A stretch of 64,000 bases of DNA from Lamellibrachia satsuma (GCA_033239005.1 BSQZ01000038.1:3923501-3987500); one strand, 5' to 3'; positions 1 to 47,999 are shown, numbered from the stretch's first letter. The notes: a model not told the origin generated them from the letters alone. A program made the numbers and translations.

Positions 1-276
1 TGACAAGTGATGATTCGCTGAGCAATAACCGATGACGCACCAAATGACATTTGATGCCACACGATGTAAACAACATATGACATTTAATGTGAGTAGTTCG
101 TCATATGACAATGTCAGTGTAGAAACGTCTCGGCAATGCCACATTGTGGCTGCGTAACTCCTTCACTGGCCACATGGTGGCACTACCAGTTCACACAGTA
201 ATCCACCACTCTTGCGCGTGATGAGATCGTGACTGTTTGCGTTAGACATGATGATGACAATTGCCTAGTGAGGGCG
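1..276 (-). other. NLK 3' UTR (proximal part)
   Basis: Downstream of the NLK stop codon (277-279, minus strand). I see no minus-strand AATAAA polyadenylation signal here, so the UTR probably continues beyond the left edge. No other gene is visible. Confidence 0.5.
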
Positions 277-36375
<36,099 letters not shown>

Positions 36376-37160
36376 TATGAACAATTCATTCGGCTTTCTC
36401 CAATACGAGCTAAATGCCTGCACTCCGCGGCTCGTTTCACACTCGGTAGGACATTAGCATCCGTCAAACTCTCAACATCGCCCGAGTAACATATCTTCCT
36501 TCCGTCCACAGCCGGTGGTAATCCTCCGTGTGGTATTAAACAATAAAGAAAAGAAAAACTGGAGGCGAAATAAATAAGGACTTTCGACTCACACGCGGCG
36601 AGTCAGCACACAAAGACATCACGTGACCCGCGAAAATTTACCCACAATTCTCGTGTTGAATCAGACAGGTGCTCAGCTATGTTTCAAACTCGTTTTCTCC
36701 TTTATTGTTGCAGTAATTCATAATTTGTTTAGCTATATATTTTCATTTAGTATATAATGCCATTATGCACACTACGACGTGCGCGCATTCACCGTTGCAT
36801 TACATGTTTCGGACGACGGCCATTCAACGTCAAGCTCATCTGCTACAGTTTCATTCCCAGGGTCAGGTCAACGGGTTAAAGTTGAACGGCTGGCATTATT
36901 ATCGGTCAGCTACCGGACTAGCGAGCGCTGCGTCATCGACGAACTCGTTGCATCGTCGATCTGCGTCGGTGTCCGTTTTATTGTACAGTCGTTGATTTAA
37001 TTCATTCAAACGTGTAATGTGACATTTGCTCGCACAAACGTCAAAGCTAGTACGCAAACGCCGCTAGAAGTGGGAGGGGCTTCCGAAATAATGACCTTCT
37101 TTGGTGTTTGCGATTGTTGGGCCGTCGCTGTCTCCGATCGCGCGTCATTTTTGTCTGGTT
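36376..37160 (-). promoter_or_regulatory. NLK 5' UTR and CpG-bearing promoter region
   Basis: CpG dinucleotides are much more frequent here than in the surrounding AT-rich DNA. A TCACGTGA E-box (CLEAR/USF-like) lies at 36619-36626, about 245 bp upstream of the start codon. No TATA box is obvious. The start site itself cannot be placed. Confidence 0.5.
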
Positions 37161-37330
37161 TGGTGTGTTACCCCACGACTGATCCCGAGTGGATGTTAAT
37201 TTATTATTGCAGGTCGGCTCACACTTGCAGGTTAATTAATTTACTGTAAAATTAGATATGGCTTCCGAAGTTCCGATTAAATAAACATACAAATATAAAA
37301 AAAAGTGTAATGCATCGATGCACGCTATAA

Positions 37331-37534
<204 letters not shown>

Positions 37535-37539
37535 AAGCC

Positions 37540-38195
37540 TTTTATAAAATAAAATGCGACGACGGATGACATAATAAATATAATATAAATAATATGTTAA
37601 AAAAATTAATTGACGGAGAACCTTTAACAGACATTTGCCATAGTTGGATGAAACCCAGTTAATTTCCGCCAGACCAATTCACTTTTCACACCTCGAGCAC
37701 AATGCACTTCTGAATGTGGCGTCCTGTCGAAAACATTGCCAGCAACACATCAACCAAGTCAAACATCAACCACATCAACCAAGTCAAACAGACCATCCGT
37801 TATATATAGGCATATCCAGCTTAATGTTGCTGCCATTTTTCTTTGTGTGTGCAAATGGAATGTCTATATTATTATGTCTATATTATGTAGGAATTATGTA
37901 CGTCTGGACTTCACTAATAATAATCACGGATAACACAATCAGCCGTTTAGTAGAACAAGCATGCATTGCTGCATGGTACGGTCATTCCATAGTTGTGCTG
38001 TGTTTAAATACGTCCGCTGGTTAGTTTAATCAGATACACGAACAACAATACATTGTAGCGCGAAATAATGCTTTTCTGGAAAACACCAAACTTTTTGACT
38101 TCAAATCAGTGTTTCTGACATAAAAAAAAACGATACACTGTACAGGTAAAACAGTAAAACATTACATACACTGACGCACGCACGAACACAACCAG
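37540..38195. other. Intergenic, nothing recognised
   Basis: AT-rich sequence with a repeated CATCAACCAAGTCAAACA word at 37749-37790 and no gene that I can support. Confidence 0.6.
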
Positions 38196-38196
38196 C

Positions 38197-38197
<1 letters not shown>

Positions 38198-38261
<64 letters not shown>

Positions 38262-38272
38262 TGTGTGTGAGA
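38198..38272. repeat. (GT)n(GCGT)n microsatellite
   Basis: GT dinucleotide followed by a GCGT tetramer array; alternating purine-pyrimidine throughout. Confidence 0.96.
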
Positions 38273-39061
38273 CATAATAAATTGGAGACCTTACCGCGCA
38301 TGCAATATCTCAAAAGAAGTGCACGTTGTAACTTGCAGGTAAACACATCAAAGTCACATCGGCCTATGTCTGAGAAGGCGGCTATACCTACACACTGACA
38401 CTATAGTAGGATTTATATAATTATGGTAGCAAGAATATTGCTTTTAATTTTTTTGCGCTGGAAGCATATCCATTAATGTAGACCCCTATACTGCACTGAA
38501 CCAACATTAACTCCAGCCAGTAATAGATAATGTACATCTATCATATTTTGACATTATTAATTCATTGTCTTGTTTTTAACAACGCGTACAGGTTGATATA
38601 AACACAGCCGCCGCTTCAAAGCTTTATATTTTCCACTTTGTTGTCTGCATGCTGGCGTCGAGAACAATCAATTATCCGTTCCAGGTACGCCAAGAAAAAC
38701 AATTTTCACGGTGTTCGCGTGATGATCGAAGTAGCGCCAGAGTTTGAGTAATATATAAAGATAGTTGTTACGTATATGTTTACATGTATTGCTTGAACGT
38801 CATCATAATACACCGCAATTAAGTAGGTATGTATCGGCATATTCAAAATATTTAAAACTATTCATCATAGAAGCTGTAATTGCAGCATGCCGTGTAGGAA
38901 TGAGATAATATTTTACACGGATGGGTGATCCAGGCGCATGCATTTAACATTACGCAACGGTAACGCTTAGGAAAAATAAATTCGTCCCTCGTTTACTTAA
39001 AGTCGTGGTAGGCCTAATTTTTCATGTGAAATACACGCAGTTCTTCGGAGGATGGATATAT

Positions 39062-39110
39062 ATGTGCGTGTGCGCACGCGCGCACACGCACACGCACGCA
39101 CGCACGCATA
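39062..39110. repeat. GC-rich alternating purine-pyrimidine tract
   Basis: GTGCGTGTGCGCACGCGCGC then CACACGCACGCACGC. It includes GCGCACGCGCGC and is of a type that favours left-handed DNA in vitro. Confidence 0.85.
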
Positions 39111-39489
39111 GTTTGCTTTTCTCTTAGCTGACTTTCATCCCATAAGCTCAAGTCTTGTCTTCAAGTCTGGTTGTGAAGTCTTGGAGTTCATTCTTTATGC
39201 TTCCAGTGACGTCTCAAGTCTCAAGTGGTTATACTCCAAACAGCCCAAACTTGGGCTAACGCAGGAGTTTGTGGTGGACTGTGCGCATGCGCTGTGGGTG
39301 GTACATACAACTAAAAGACTAGTATCTTTAATGTTGCTGAAAGGGTTTTTATGTGATAGTTTTATTTATTTTATGTATAGGATGTTAGATGAAGATTGTG
39401 AATAGGTTGGTAATGTGTATGGACAGTCTCCATACCCACACCATGGATACGTTTACGCTGAGCACTGTGTTTTAAAGGCAGTTTAGGTG

Positions 39490-39780
39490 AGGAGGTGTGG
39501 TGAAAGGGAGTTCCATAATAGCTTCTTCAAATTATTTTGGGTTCTTTATGCTGGTAATTTTTGGTGGAATCATATTCCATATGCGAATGTCTCGGGGATA
39601 AAATGAAAAGACCATTGCATTTATACGACACCTGGGGGCTACGTAATGTTCACGGGTTCGAGAGCGGGTTAGTAGGCGGGGGGGGGGATCTCAATAATGT
39701 TATTTAGAATTTTGTAGAACGTCATTTTCGCCTGCAAAACGGATATTACAACTGTACCTTCCATAGATAGATATGGTGGT
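39490..39780 (-). pseudogene. LINE ORF2 C-terminal remnant
   Basis: The minus strand reads YLSMEGTVVISVLQAKMTFY, then KILNNIIEIPPP, then, after a shift in a run of ten C (39679-39688 read as G), RSRTREHY, and FSFYPRDIRIWNMIPPKITS before a stop. This is the conserved end of non-LTR ORF2 (AKLTMFYKI ... TRG.. ... YSFFPRTIRDWN.LP). The frameshift and stop make it a dead 5'-truncated copy. Its subfamily differs from the one at 48-56 kb. Confidence 0.7.
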
Positions 39781-39854
39781 GTTGGAACACTAGATGATAC
39801 TCTTGAGGAATATGTTGAAGAGAACATAAGAGAGTGGGCACCCCTGACGAACTC

Positions 39855-40058
39855 CTACATTTGTAATTGTTCTTGTTTATGTTCTTTCTTGTTCATAACA
39901 TATCTCCAAGTTGGTTGTTCAAAACTAGTGCTCTGCGTGAGTTGGCGTGTCTGTATGACTTCGTGCCTGATCTGTAACGCTTTATTGAAGTCGATGCAAT
40001 TGTGAAATTGTGGAGATGGAATCAGAATGGCATTGATTCGTGGACGAACCAATTCCAT
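39855..40058 (-). other. Unrecognised open frame beside LINE remnant
   Basis: Sixty-seven codons on the same strand, just upstream of the LINE remnant, starting MELVRPRINAILIPSPQFHN. It could be an earlier, rearranged part of that element or chance. No motif is recognised. Confidence 0.15.
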
Positions 40059-40604
40059 TCTGACTCTATAAAATCATGTTTTCGGATAACTACTCATCGC
40101 TTCCTTGTTCTGGTTTCTGCTAGTCCCAGAAGTCTAAGCTGATTTATTAACCTAAGGTATATATTGAAGGTTGTCCGGTTTTGTGTTTGAACGAGATAAT
40201 AATTTATTATTATAATGTTAATTTCGGTGATCGTCACGTTGTGGTAGGTTGATGCTGCCATCTAGCGAATGTGGCGAACTGCTAAATAGAAAGACGGTGG
40301 ATTTTGTATAGCACCACTATTGATGGCAACGTCAAAGGCGCTCGCTCAGACTATGGGTAGTGAGTGCACTGATTGTTAGCATCAACAAACCACTTACTGA
40401 CCATGATGCCAACCATACCCTTAATCATAACCACAACTTTATTCCATACTTCTAAACATGCGCTAACAGTTAGTGCACTGTTCCTGCTTCAGGTCGCGGG
40501 CGACAAAAAAACATGTGATTAAATTTTCGTCTTCCATTAACCCGCCTACTGATCCTTAGTAATGTGTGGATTGTATGCGCGCGTGTGGTGTGTGTTTGTT
40601 CGTT

Positions 40605-40621
40605 CGTGCGTGCATGCGTGC

Positions 40622-40696
<75 letters not shown>

Positions 40697-40697
40697 A
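40605..40697. repeat. (GCGT)n microsatellite
   Basis: About 20 tetramers of GTGC/GCGT with one CTGC interruption at the left. Confidence 0.97.
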
Positions 40698-40699
40698 TG

Positions 40700-41850
40700 A
40701 TTGTTTAGAGGTTCAGCTCATACGGGAAGTGCAACATTTCACACGGGCAACGTTTTTTGACAACTGCTTTACTTTGTTAAAGATGATCGCCATTTGAGCT
40801 TTTTGTCTTTTTTGCTTGCACTAAAATTAATTAGCATAACTTGCTGTATTTTTTAAATGGTTTGAATATATGTCTGATAATAAGAAAACTTACTCTATTG
40901 CAAGGATCTAGTGTTAAGATTATCAACGACTGACTGCGTTTGTGGATTCACATATATAGACATCTGCGTGTTATCCGTGTAGGGAGTCTGCACATTATAT
41001 ACCGAGATCGATTCCATTTTATTTGATCAAATTCAAAAGAGTTTTTAGAAAAATTAAACGACGCGCGCCATTTACGTAACGCAACAATGCAAAACGACCG
41101 TCTGGCGGATATATTAGTTGTCATAATTAGGCGTACAACGGCTACAGTTTCTGCGAGTTAGAACCGTATTGGTGAACGAGACTTTCCCAATGCCAATGAT
41201 TGAAGATAGAATACAAACACCATCTTGTACTCACCCATGATTTATCAGCCTCTATAGTGTCGTGTCAAATAACAAATCAGCTGCAGTACTACGTTGATAG
41301 CATATGTTTTATGTGACCGTGGAATCGCATGAAGATGGAAACAGTGATGCCGTTTATTTTGTATAACATAAAAACCTCACCGGGGCACTGCAGGCTTAAC
41401 CAAAGACTGCTATCTTTATAATGTGTCGGAGCACCGGCTCAGTGCAACCACCTCCTGTATTTTACACGGTTCATCTGCAACTGAGGTTTCGGTCATTTGG
41501 TGTTCAATAATTATTGTAGAAATTGTAGCTATGATTATCCAAACACTGCGTGTCTAGCCTTGTAAGGAAGAACCTTGTGTTCCTCTGGCGTCCTCACGTG
41601 ACCCTTCCTGGGTGAGCGGTGGGGTGACTGATGGGGGTAACTAACCTATCGTGTTTCCCAGACAGTGTACACTATACATTATATTAGTTTTAGAAGTATT
41701 AGAAGTTTGATAGGGCAAATAACAGTTACTAATTACCGGTTACATTTATTTGCGTGGAATCGTAAACGTAAGACTTAATACAATTTAATGCTGCTTTATC
41801 CAACATGTTTCACACGATCGACGTTTTTTTAATATTATCATTTAACGTTA
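40700..41850. other. Intergenic, nothing firmly recognised
   Basis: A second TCACGTGA E-box lies at 41594-41601. The minus strand has a donor-like GGGTGAGTAC at about 41236-41227, but no open frame reaches it in phase with the candidate exon at 41852. No array. Confidence 0.5.
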
Positions 41851-41851
41851 C

Positions 41852-42036
41852 CTTAAGATGGTTCTGATCGAACGATTCTTTATCAGATCTTCATCAGCAT
41901 CTATTGATAGTTGCACAGTTCCAGTTCCAATATTGAAATATGCTTCAAAATTATCTATAATTGCCTGATTGGACCAGACTTTGTGAAGGAGGTTTTTGAA
42001 TGAATTTGTGGATTTTGCCTGTACGACTAAATTCAT
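41852..42036 (-). CDS. Candidate first exon of an unrecognised gene
   Basis: ATG at 42036-42034 with A at -3. Sixty-one codons begin MNLVVQAKSTNSFKNLLHKV and include NFEAYFNIGTGTVQLSIDAD. The composition is mixed and protein-like, with little low complexity. The frame ends ATC TTA AG before GTAACG, a good donor at 41851, and meets a stop at once if read through. I do not recognise the family and could not find the next exon between 36.5 and 41.8 kb; the gene could skip across that interval. Divergence from the NLK promoter is not the case: both would be on the minus strand. Confidence 0.35.
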
Positions 42037-42492
42037 GTTTAAAAAATGCTTTGCGAAAGCATTCTGATCGAATCGCGACGGGTCTTTTGTAAATGTTTCG
42101 GTTAGTTAACTGCATTTGAAAGTCGCATTCTCATTGGTCTACACTTTAAAACATGTGGCATACGTTGACCAATCAACGTGAATTACGATGACACAACGCT
42201 GGTTTCAAAGCTATGCTTTGAACGTTGGAGGTATCATCTGAGCCCTGTACCTCGGCCTGAAAACACGTTTCAGATGATCACACAGCAGCCGAACACGGGT
42301 GTCGTGCTAATATCTTCCGCTTGGTGTTTCTCTGCGCGTGTGCGAGCCGGTAGTTGGCATTAAATGTATTAATAACATAAACATATTATAGTCACAATAA
42401 TAGATACTGTATATAATAACAAGTGTCAGCCACGGGAAATAATGGATACACTCATGCGCAGATACACCAGTGGACAACATTTTAGCACTACA

Positions 42493-42560
42493 CCGGCAGT
42501 CACGCTACACCGGCGGTCACGCTACACCGGCGGTCACGCTACACCGGCAGTCACGCTACA
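42493..42560. repeat. 17-bp repeat, 4 copies
   Basis: Unit CGGCGGTCACGCTACAC with a CGGCAG variant. Confidence 0.93.
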
Positions 42561-42655
42561 CACTTGCGATGGTTCCTCGAAACGCCAACGCGGAACACAT
42601 CGCTTGGATGCACCTGTAGACATAATAAACAATGTAACGATAGGTTTAGTCGTTG

Positions 42656-42938
42656 TCGTCGTCTGGCTCACACCCCACGAACGCCATCTACGGTACCGTC
42701 GTCTGGCTCACTCCCCATGAACGCCATCTACGGTACCGTCGTCTGGCTCAATCCCCACGAACGCCATCAACGGTACCGTCGTCTGGCTCACTCTCCACGA
42801 ACGCCATCTACGGTACCGTCGTCTGGCTCACTCCCCACGAACGCCATCTACGGTACCGTCGTCTAGCTCACTCCCCATGAACGCCATCTACGGTACCGTC
42901 GTCTGGCTCACTCCCCACGAACGCCATCTACGGCTCAG
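42656..42938. repeat. 40-bp minisatellite, 7 copies
   Basis: Unit GTCTGGCTCACTCCCCACGA plus ACGCCATCTACGGTACCGTC. Copies differ at one to three positions. The period is not a multiple of three and all three + frames are open, so it is not coding. Confidence 0.96.
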
Positions 42939-43018
42939 TCGTCGTAACGGGCTCTACATCCACGACGGGATAACACGCCGCTACCCCTGCTCCAGCATCG
43001 TTACTGCTTTCCCATGGG

Positions 43019-43150
43019 ACCGTCGCTGCCTTCGGATCCAAATGGTCGTTGACGTCGTACGGTCGAACCTTCGGATCCAAGTGGTCGTTGACGTCGTACG
43101 GTCGAACCTTCGGATCCAAGTGGTCGTTGATGTCGCACGGTCGAACCAGC
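43019..43150. repeat. 39-bp minisatellite, 3 copies
   Basis: Unit CCGTCGCTGCCTTCGGATCC-like first copy, then TGGTCGTTGACGTCGTACGG plus TCGAACCTTCGGATCCAAG. Thirteen codons per unit, open on both strands. Confidence 0.9.
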
Positions 43151-43869
43151 CAAACGTTGCTACCGCCTTCTCTGCCACATTCGCTGCCACCGTAGGCAAC
43201 GTCATCGCCGAGCGGAACTGCATCATAATCGCTACCGCCACAACCAGGCATCCCTTGTTACCGTCAAGTTTTATTCTCTAGGTTATTTGGAACAATCGTC
43301 AACGGCTACATCACAATCAATATCGTTGTATCGTCTATCGGCATCGTCTATCGTTCCGCACTTCTGCCGTATCCGGTTGGCCGTAAATGATTCCGTCACT
43401 TCCGTCGTTAACTCTTCCATTAGTTCCACCGTCAACGGTACCGTCACTTCCGCCGTTGTATTTGTCTCTATCTTCGCTCGAACCCTACCTCGACGCGTTG
43501 GTACTAAGTCTAAGGTTCGGTTTTGTGTATACAGTAACATAATATTTTTATATACACAGATGTCACCGTATTTTTTATGAGGAGGTTGCCCCGGGGGACC
43601 GTGGTAATGTGCGACGAGATACTGGCGACTGCGGGTCTGTTGTCCATTCAGACTGTGGTGATTGTGGCGGACGGGATGACAACTTGCCTGTTTGTACGTC
43701 TCGTGTCTGTTCTGTGTTAAGTTTGCGGAAGAAGCCAGAAATCAACGAATCGTTGGTGTGTGACGCCAAAGACCACCCTGTGACCAGTCAACGTCGCAAG
43801 AAACTACAGTCGTTGACATTAATTCCACACAGAACACTGGATTGACAAATAGACTATAACGTCGACATG

Positions 43870-45755
43870 AAGAAGAATGAACAGTTGCAATCATACAGTG
43901 CTACAATCTTGCTGGAAACGGGGAGAATTGACGTGTAAACTTACCAATTTAACAAATCTAAGACTAATAAATACTATATTTGTATGGTCACGAGCCTTTG
44001 CTCTACAAATAATTGTCACAACAATTAATCAACTTTCTCCTTGATTAACCTTTGATAACGTATAATTATGTTACATTGCGTAGTTAAGTTTCTCATATCG
44101 AACACTTAATTGGAACGTCTAGGGTGTCCTAGTGACACTTTACGTAAAAACCCATTGATGCATTTTATACTGCTACACACTGATTGGCGTGGTTTTTGTC
44201 TTACGTAATATAACTTGCAGTTTTCACAAAAATCTGAAGAGCTTTGCGCGTTGGATCAATATTCGAAACAACTACCAGTTATTTCATCAATTGAGTACAA
44301 ACAAGTTATTCGAGAAGCTGGTTTGAGTGAATTACTCACTTATATATAGAACGACGGGAATATACGTTTCACAAAGCAAGCAAACGCCGCAATTTGCCTT
44401 AAAAGAAAGAGGGTTTTCGAAAAAGCCTAACTATACGGTAATATGCAATTCACTACGGTAGCTGGGGCGTGTAACGTGTCAGTTGCTTTTTACATTTTTT
44501 CCTCGTAATAATTATATTGAACTGAACGTAGACACCACAAATAATCACCCGGCACTAACGTCGTATTTGCCAATCCATCCTTAAAAAACAGTCCTTTTGG
44601 AAATCCCCTGACTTCTGACTGGCGTAACCTGATATCGTAGACGACAACACGTTACAAATACAGATTCAAGGGCCATTGTGGCGCAAATTAAGGGGACATG
44701 TCAATATTATAAATGAAATAAATATGAAATAAAAGAAATTATGCTTAGTTTACTTTTTTCAGAAAAAAACTTACTGAGCTGCAATTTGGCATATGGACGC
44801 GGCTTAAATGAAGGGTTTGTGTCAAAAATACATTGCCACTTTAGGGTGTCGTTCAACTTATTCATGATGGTGCAGCACACGTAATTCGTTTATGTTAACC
44901 AACATTTTCCACATAGTTATCACTGACACTGTCATACTTATTAAGTATGTCATTGATTTTTGGGGGGATTTTCTCAAAACGATATAATTTTGCATTTTGT
45001 GGCAGTTTTTCACATTTACAAAATTGTTTTTAAAATCTTGTAACATAACCAAATAAATGAAAAACTCAACATTTTATTAATCTGGAATATTATATAGTAT
45101 TTCAACTACAATCTGTGAAGACATTTTTAATTTATCTTAAAAACGTCTACTGAAACTGTTAATTCAAGACAAACATATAACAGCCGCCACAGCTGCCTTA
45201 AATGTATAAAAAAAATCACGAGGCCGTTCAGTTACTTTCCTGTAGTTATTATTACGAAAAGTTGCGTACATTTTTGTCGAATAAAGTGAAATATGGCGTA
45301 TTTACAAAATGATATATTGTACCAGTAACCTGCGATTGATGTTGAACTAGATATACGAAAATATGTCTCTAAAACCTGTTTCTGCATTACTTTTCTTCGG
45401 AAACTTTGCGAGGCGTTTATACTCCCAGTGACCAATATATTATGTTTTAGTAATTGACTGCGTAAATTATTGCCCGAATATGACCGGGGCGTCCGTAAGA
45501 TTTTTTTCAGGGATTTGCATCAACTTCTGTGACGATTTTAAACCGGGAAGTTGCCTCTAAGTTTGATGGTTGCTCCAGCTCTAACATTGTTCTTATTATT
45601 GTTAAATGTTTTGAGTACTTTCAAGTACTCTTGGTATTGTATATTGATCTCATACACCTTTGTATGGTACTAGAGAGTAAAACTTGAACTTGTTCAGAAT
45701 ATCAACGACTCTTTCACTGGCATGCGCCATGATAAACTGAAACCTCCAAAATCTA
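43870..45755. other. Intergenic, nothing recognised
   Basis: AT-rich, single-copy-looking sequence on both strands. No gene, array or inverted end seen. Confidence 0.6.
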
Positions 45756-45759
45756 TGGC

Positions 45760-45775
45760 CACGTGACGTGACGTG
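45760..45775 (+). promoter_or_regulatory. Tandem CACGTGACGTGACGTG motif
   Basis: An E-box (CACGTG) overlapping two CRE-like TGACGTG words, within a local CpG-rich stretch (45760-46060). It lies about 690 bp upstream of the candidate + strand start at 46463. Functional status is unknown. Confidence 0.35.
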
Positions 45776-45870
45776 TTTGCCGCTAACTATGAATTCCCGC
45801 GACCTGTTTTGACGCGCGTCAAAAATAACGCGTATATGTACAAGCGCGTGATGGCGTTTGACATAATAAC

Positions 45871-45900
45871 CATGGACTTATATTTAAATATACGTCCATG
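45871..45900. repeat. 30-bp near-perfect palindrome
   Basis: CATGGACTTATATTT followed by AAATATACGTCCATG. The arms match at 14 of 15 positions with no spacer. Confidence 0.9.
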
Positions 45901-45917
45901 ATAATAACCGAACGTTC

Positions 45918-46000
45918 TTGGCGAGCTCGGTCAATACGGATTAACTCGCCACAATCCGGGATGAAGTCGCCGCAATGCGGGTTGAACTCGGCCAATATAC
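45918..46000. repeat. Three decayed ~21-bp repeats
   Basis: AACTCGCCACAATCCGGGAT, AAGTCGCCGCAATGCGGGTT and the flanking GAGCTCGGTCAATACGGATT are variants of one word. Confidence 0.6.
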
Positions 46001-46462
46001 CCTATGGAATCTGACTATGCGTCATCCAGCAATACCGGCTGGAAAACGACGACATTATTAATCTGCTGTTTACGTCGTATTTGGGCTATAACTTAAACAG
46101 CTAATTAATAACATATACCATCGGAGTAATGACTTATCTAACGTGAGATCCAGCGAGATCACAAAATGAGGCAAACTGAGGCATGACTCAAAAACTACGC
46201 CACGGCAACTGGAGCTGTATTTAGAACAGTGGCGCCACATGGTGTAAATTAAACCGGCCAAGAAATTGCCTTGTTTCCCACTACACGGCGCCACTGTATA
46301 CACAGACGGATAATGTAAACCTTATTCACTTTGCACAAAACGAATATTTCTTTTAATGAGAACACTGTAATGTGCACCAAAACTCACTGGTTCAACGATA
46401 TACGTGTCCGTTGGCGGTGACAAAGTAGAAAACATACGGTTAGTGACCACAATGAACGGAGA

Positions 46463-46681
46463 ATGCCTCTCAGTGACAGTGAAGCTGATGCCAGTGGCAG
46501 TGCCAGTGATGGTCATGCCTCAGTATCATCTCGATCACGATCGTCGATGATGAACTGGAAGTCTGAAAGTGACATTTATGTTTTTCTGAAAGTGACATTT
46601 ATAGTTGCAGTTGTCTCTACTTATATGAAAGTGTTACTGCTACGATATATTTATGTCTGCATTATGCGCAAATTAATATAG
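46463..46681 (+). CDS. Unrecognised Ser/Asp-rich open frame
   Basis: Seventy-two codons starting MPLSDSEADASGSASDGHAS, then a Ser/Arg stretch, then a hydrophobic tail that looks like intron read-through. The first ~37 residues resemble the disordered N-terminus of a nuclear protein or transposase. No consensus donor follows, so the exon end cannot be placed. It may be a first exon, a transposon relic, or chance. Confidence 0.2.
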   Translation: MPLSDSEADASGSASDGHASVSSRSRSSMMNWKSESDIYVFLKVTFIVAVVSTYMKVLLLRYIYVCIMRKLI

Positions 46682-46940
46682 TGTAATAGTTTTACCGATT
46701 CAGCAAGCTAATCGAACTTTAGCTCTTCTTTTGGCGTAGCTTGCCGGCGAGTTAACGAATATTCCGACGGATGGCGGTACTAACACGACCTGACAAATCA
46801 CTATTTTATATTTGTTTTCATGAATGAAGTACCAGCAATTTTTCACACTAAATAAAATTGATTTTGAACTGAAGAACTTAGACATTTGAGAATTAAAACA
46901 TTAAAGATATACTGGCAGCATATAGCATATCAGTTACAGA

Positions 46941-47992
46941 CAAGGCTGGGGTCAATTCAAATTCCAACACAGATCTTTCAGTTCCAATTCAGTTCAAATT
47001 CTGAATTAATTCTGTGGGAGTTTTTCCAGCGCAAATGCATGCGATAATGGTAATTTGTAATTGTAATAGAAGTTTTTTCTGTAAAAGAGGAACTTTTTTC
47101 ATATGTAATAATAATAATAGATCCTACAGTAATAGATATTAGTCTATTACATTTCTGTTATATCTGTTGCTACAAACTTACAAAATATCAGGTTTGTTTA
47201 CATGTTATTCCAACTGCTAGTAATTGTAAACAATGTATAGACAATGGCTGAGCTGTTATTCGAACAACATGAAAAGACCAGTAGGCTGATCATTTTATGG
47301 TTTCAGAAATGCCTGCTCAATGAAACCATGAAGGAGTAGCAAGCCAATTACTTCATTATTGGGATGCCCCATTGGGGTGGCTATGCCTTCACACATTCCT
47401 AGCACACACAAAGGGCATGGTTTCAGATATGTGCAGGCAGACAACAAATGTTGTCTTAGAGCAGGAGCTGCAACCTGTATTGAATTCAAAGTAAGCTCAT
47501 CACACCCCACCATAGTTTGATTGGAGCAGAACTTCTGAGTTCTTTCTTTTCAATTGCCACATGGTAACATTGCCACAGGGCAGACCCTTTGTTCTAATTT
47601 GGACAAATGTTCTCACCTCAGATCTTCAAATGGTACATTGGAAATAACAACAGATTGCACAAGCACAAGAAAACGAGGTTCAATTCATTTTCTTCCAATT
47701 CAACTTACTTTTAGCATTTGTGTAGACTATTCTCAGTATAATTATTCTCTTAGCAACTGTATGGCCTGTAATATACTACTATGTATGTAGAACGCTTGAG
47801 AGCAATCTCATTTGATCGGGTGCAATATAAGTACTTTTATTATTATTATTATTATTAACTTACTCAAAATCTTTCAAGTCCTATTTAAATTAAAATTCCA
47901 CTTGGTGAAAATCTTTCAATTCCAATTTCAATTTAAATATAGGAATTGAATTGAATAATTCCAATTCATTTTCTAATACACCCCAGCCCTGG
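46941..47992. mobile_element. hAT-like element with CAGGGCTGGGGT ends
   Basis: The left end CAAGGCTGGGGTCAATTCAA and the right end, read on the minus strand as CCAGGGCTGGGGTGTATTAG, are inverted. Both are followed inward by repeats of AATTC/GAATT words (46957-47015, 47877-47975). hAT elements often begin CAGGG or CARRG. I see no clear 8-bp target duplication and no transposase, only short frames such as 47513-47295 (minus) and 47554-47790 (+). It abuts the first LINE fragment at 48.0 kb. Confidence 0.5.
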
Positions 47993-47999
47993 CTTCATG

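Larger units (their letters stand above)
42440..43850. other. CpG-rich repetitive block
   Basis: GC and CpG content are far above the flanks. The block holds three tandem arrays (17, 40 and 39 bp) and a decayed CCGTCACTTCCG-type repeat at 43370-43460. Several frames are open on both strands because stop codons are rare at this composition. One + frame (about 43571-43843) contains CGDCGGRDDNLPVCTSRVCS and then Lys/Arg-rich residues, but I recognise no domain. I do not call a gene. Confidence 0.5.

Noticed and set aside
42877..43769. Overlapping open frames on both strands in the CpG-rich block
   Set aside because: Stop codons are rare at this composition, the frames consist largely of 39/40-bp repeats, and no domain is recognisable.
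47295..47513. 72-codon minus-strand frame inside the hAT-like element
   Set aside because: No transposase motif; probably chance within a non-autonomous element.
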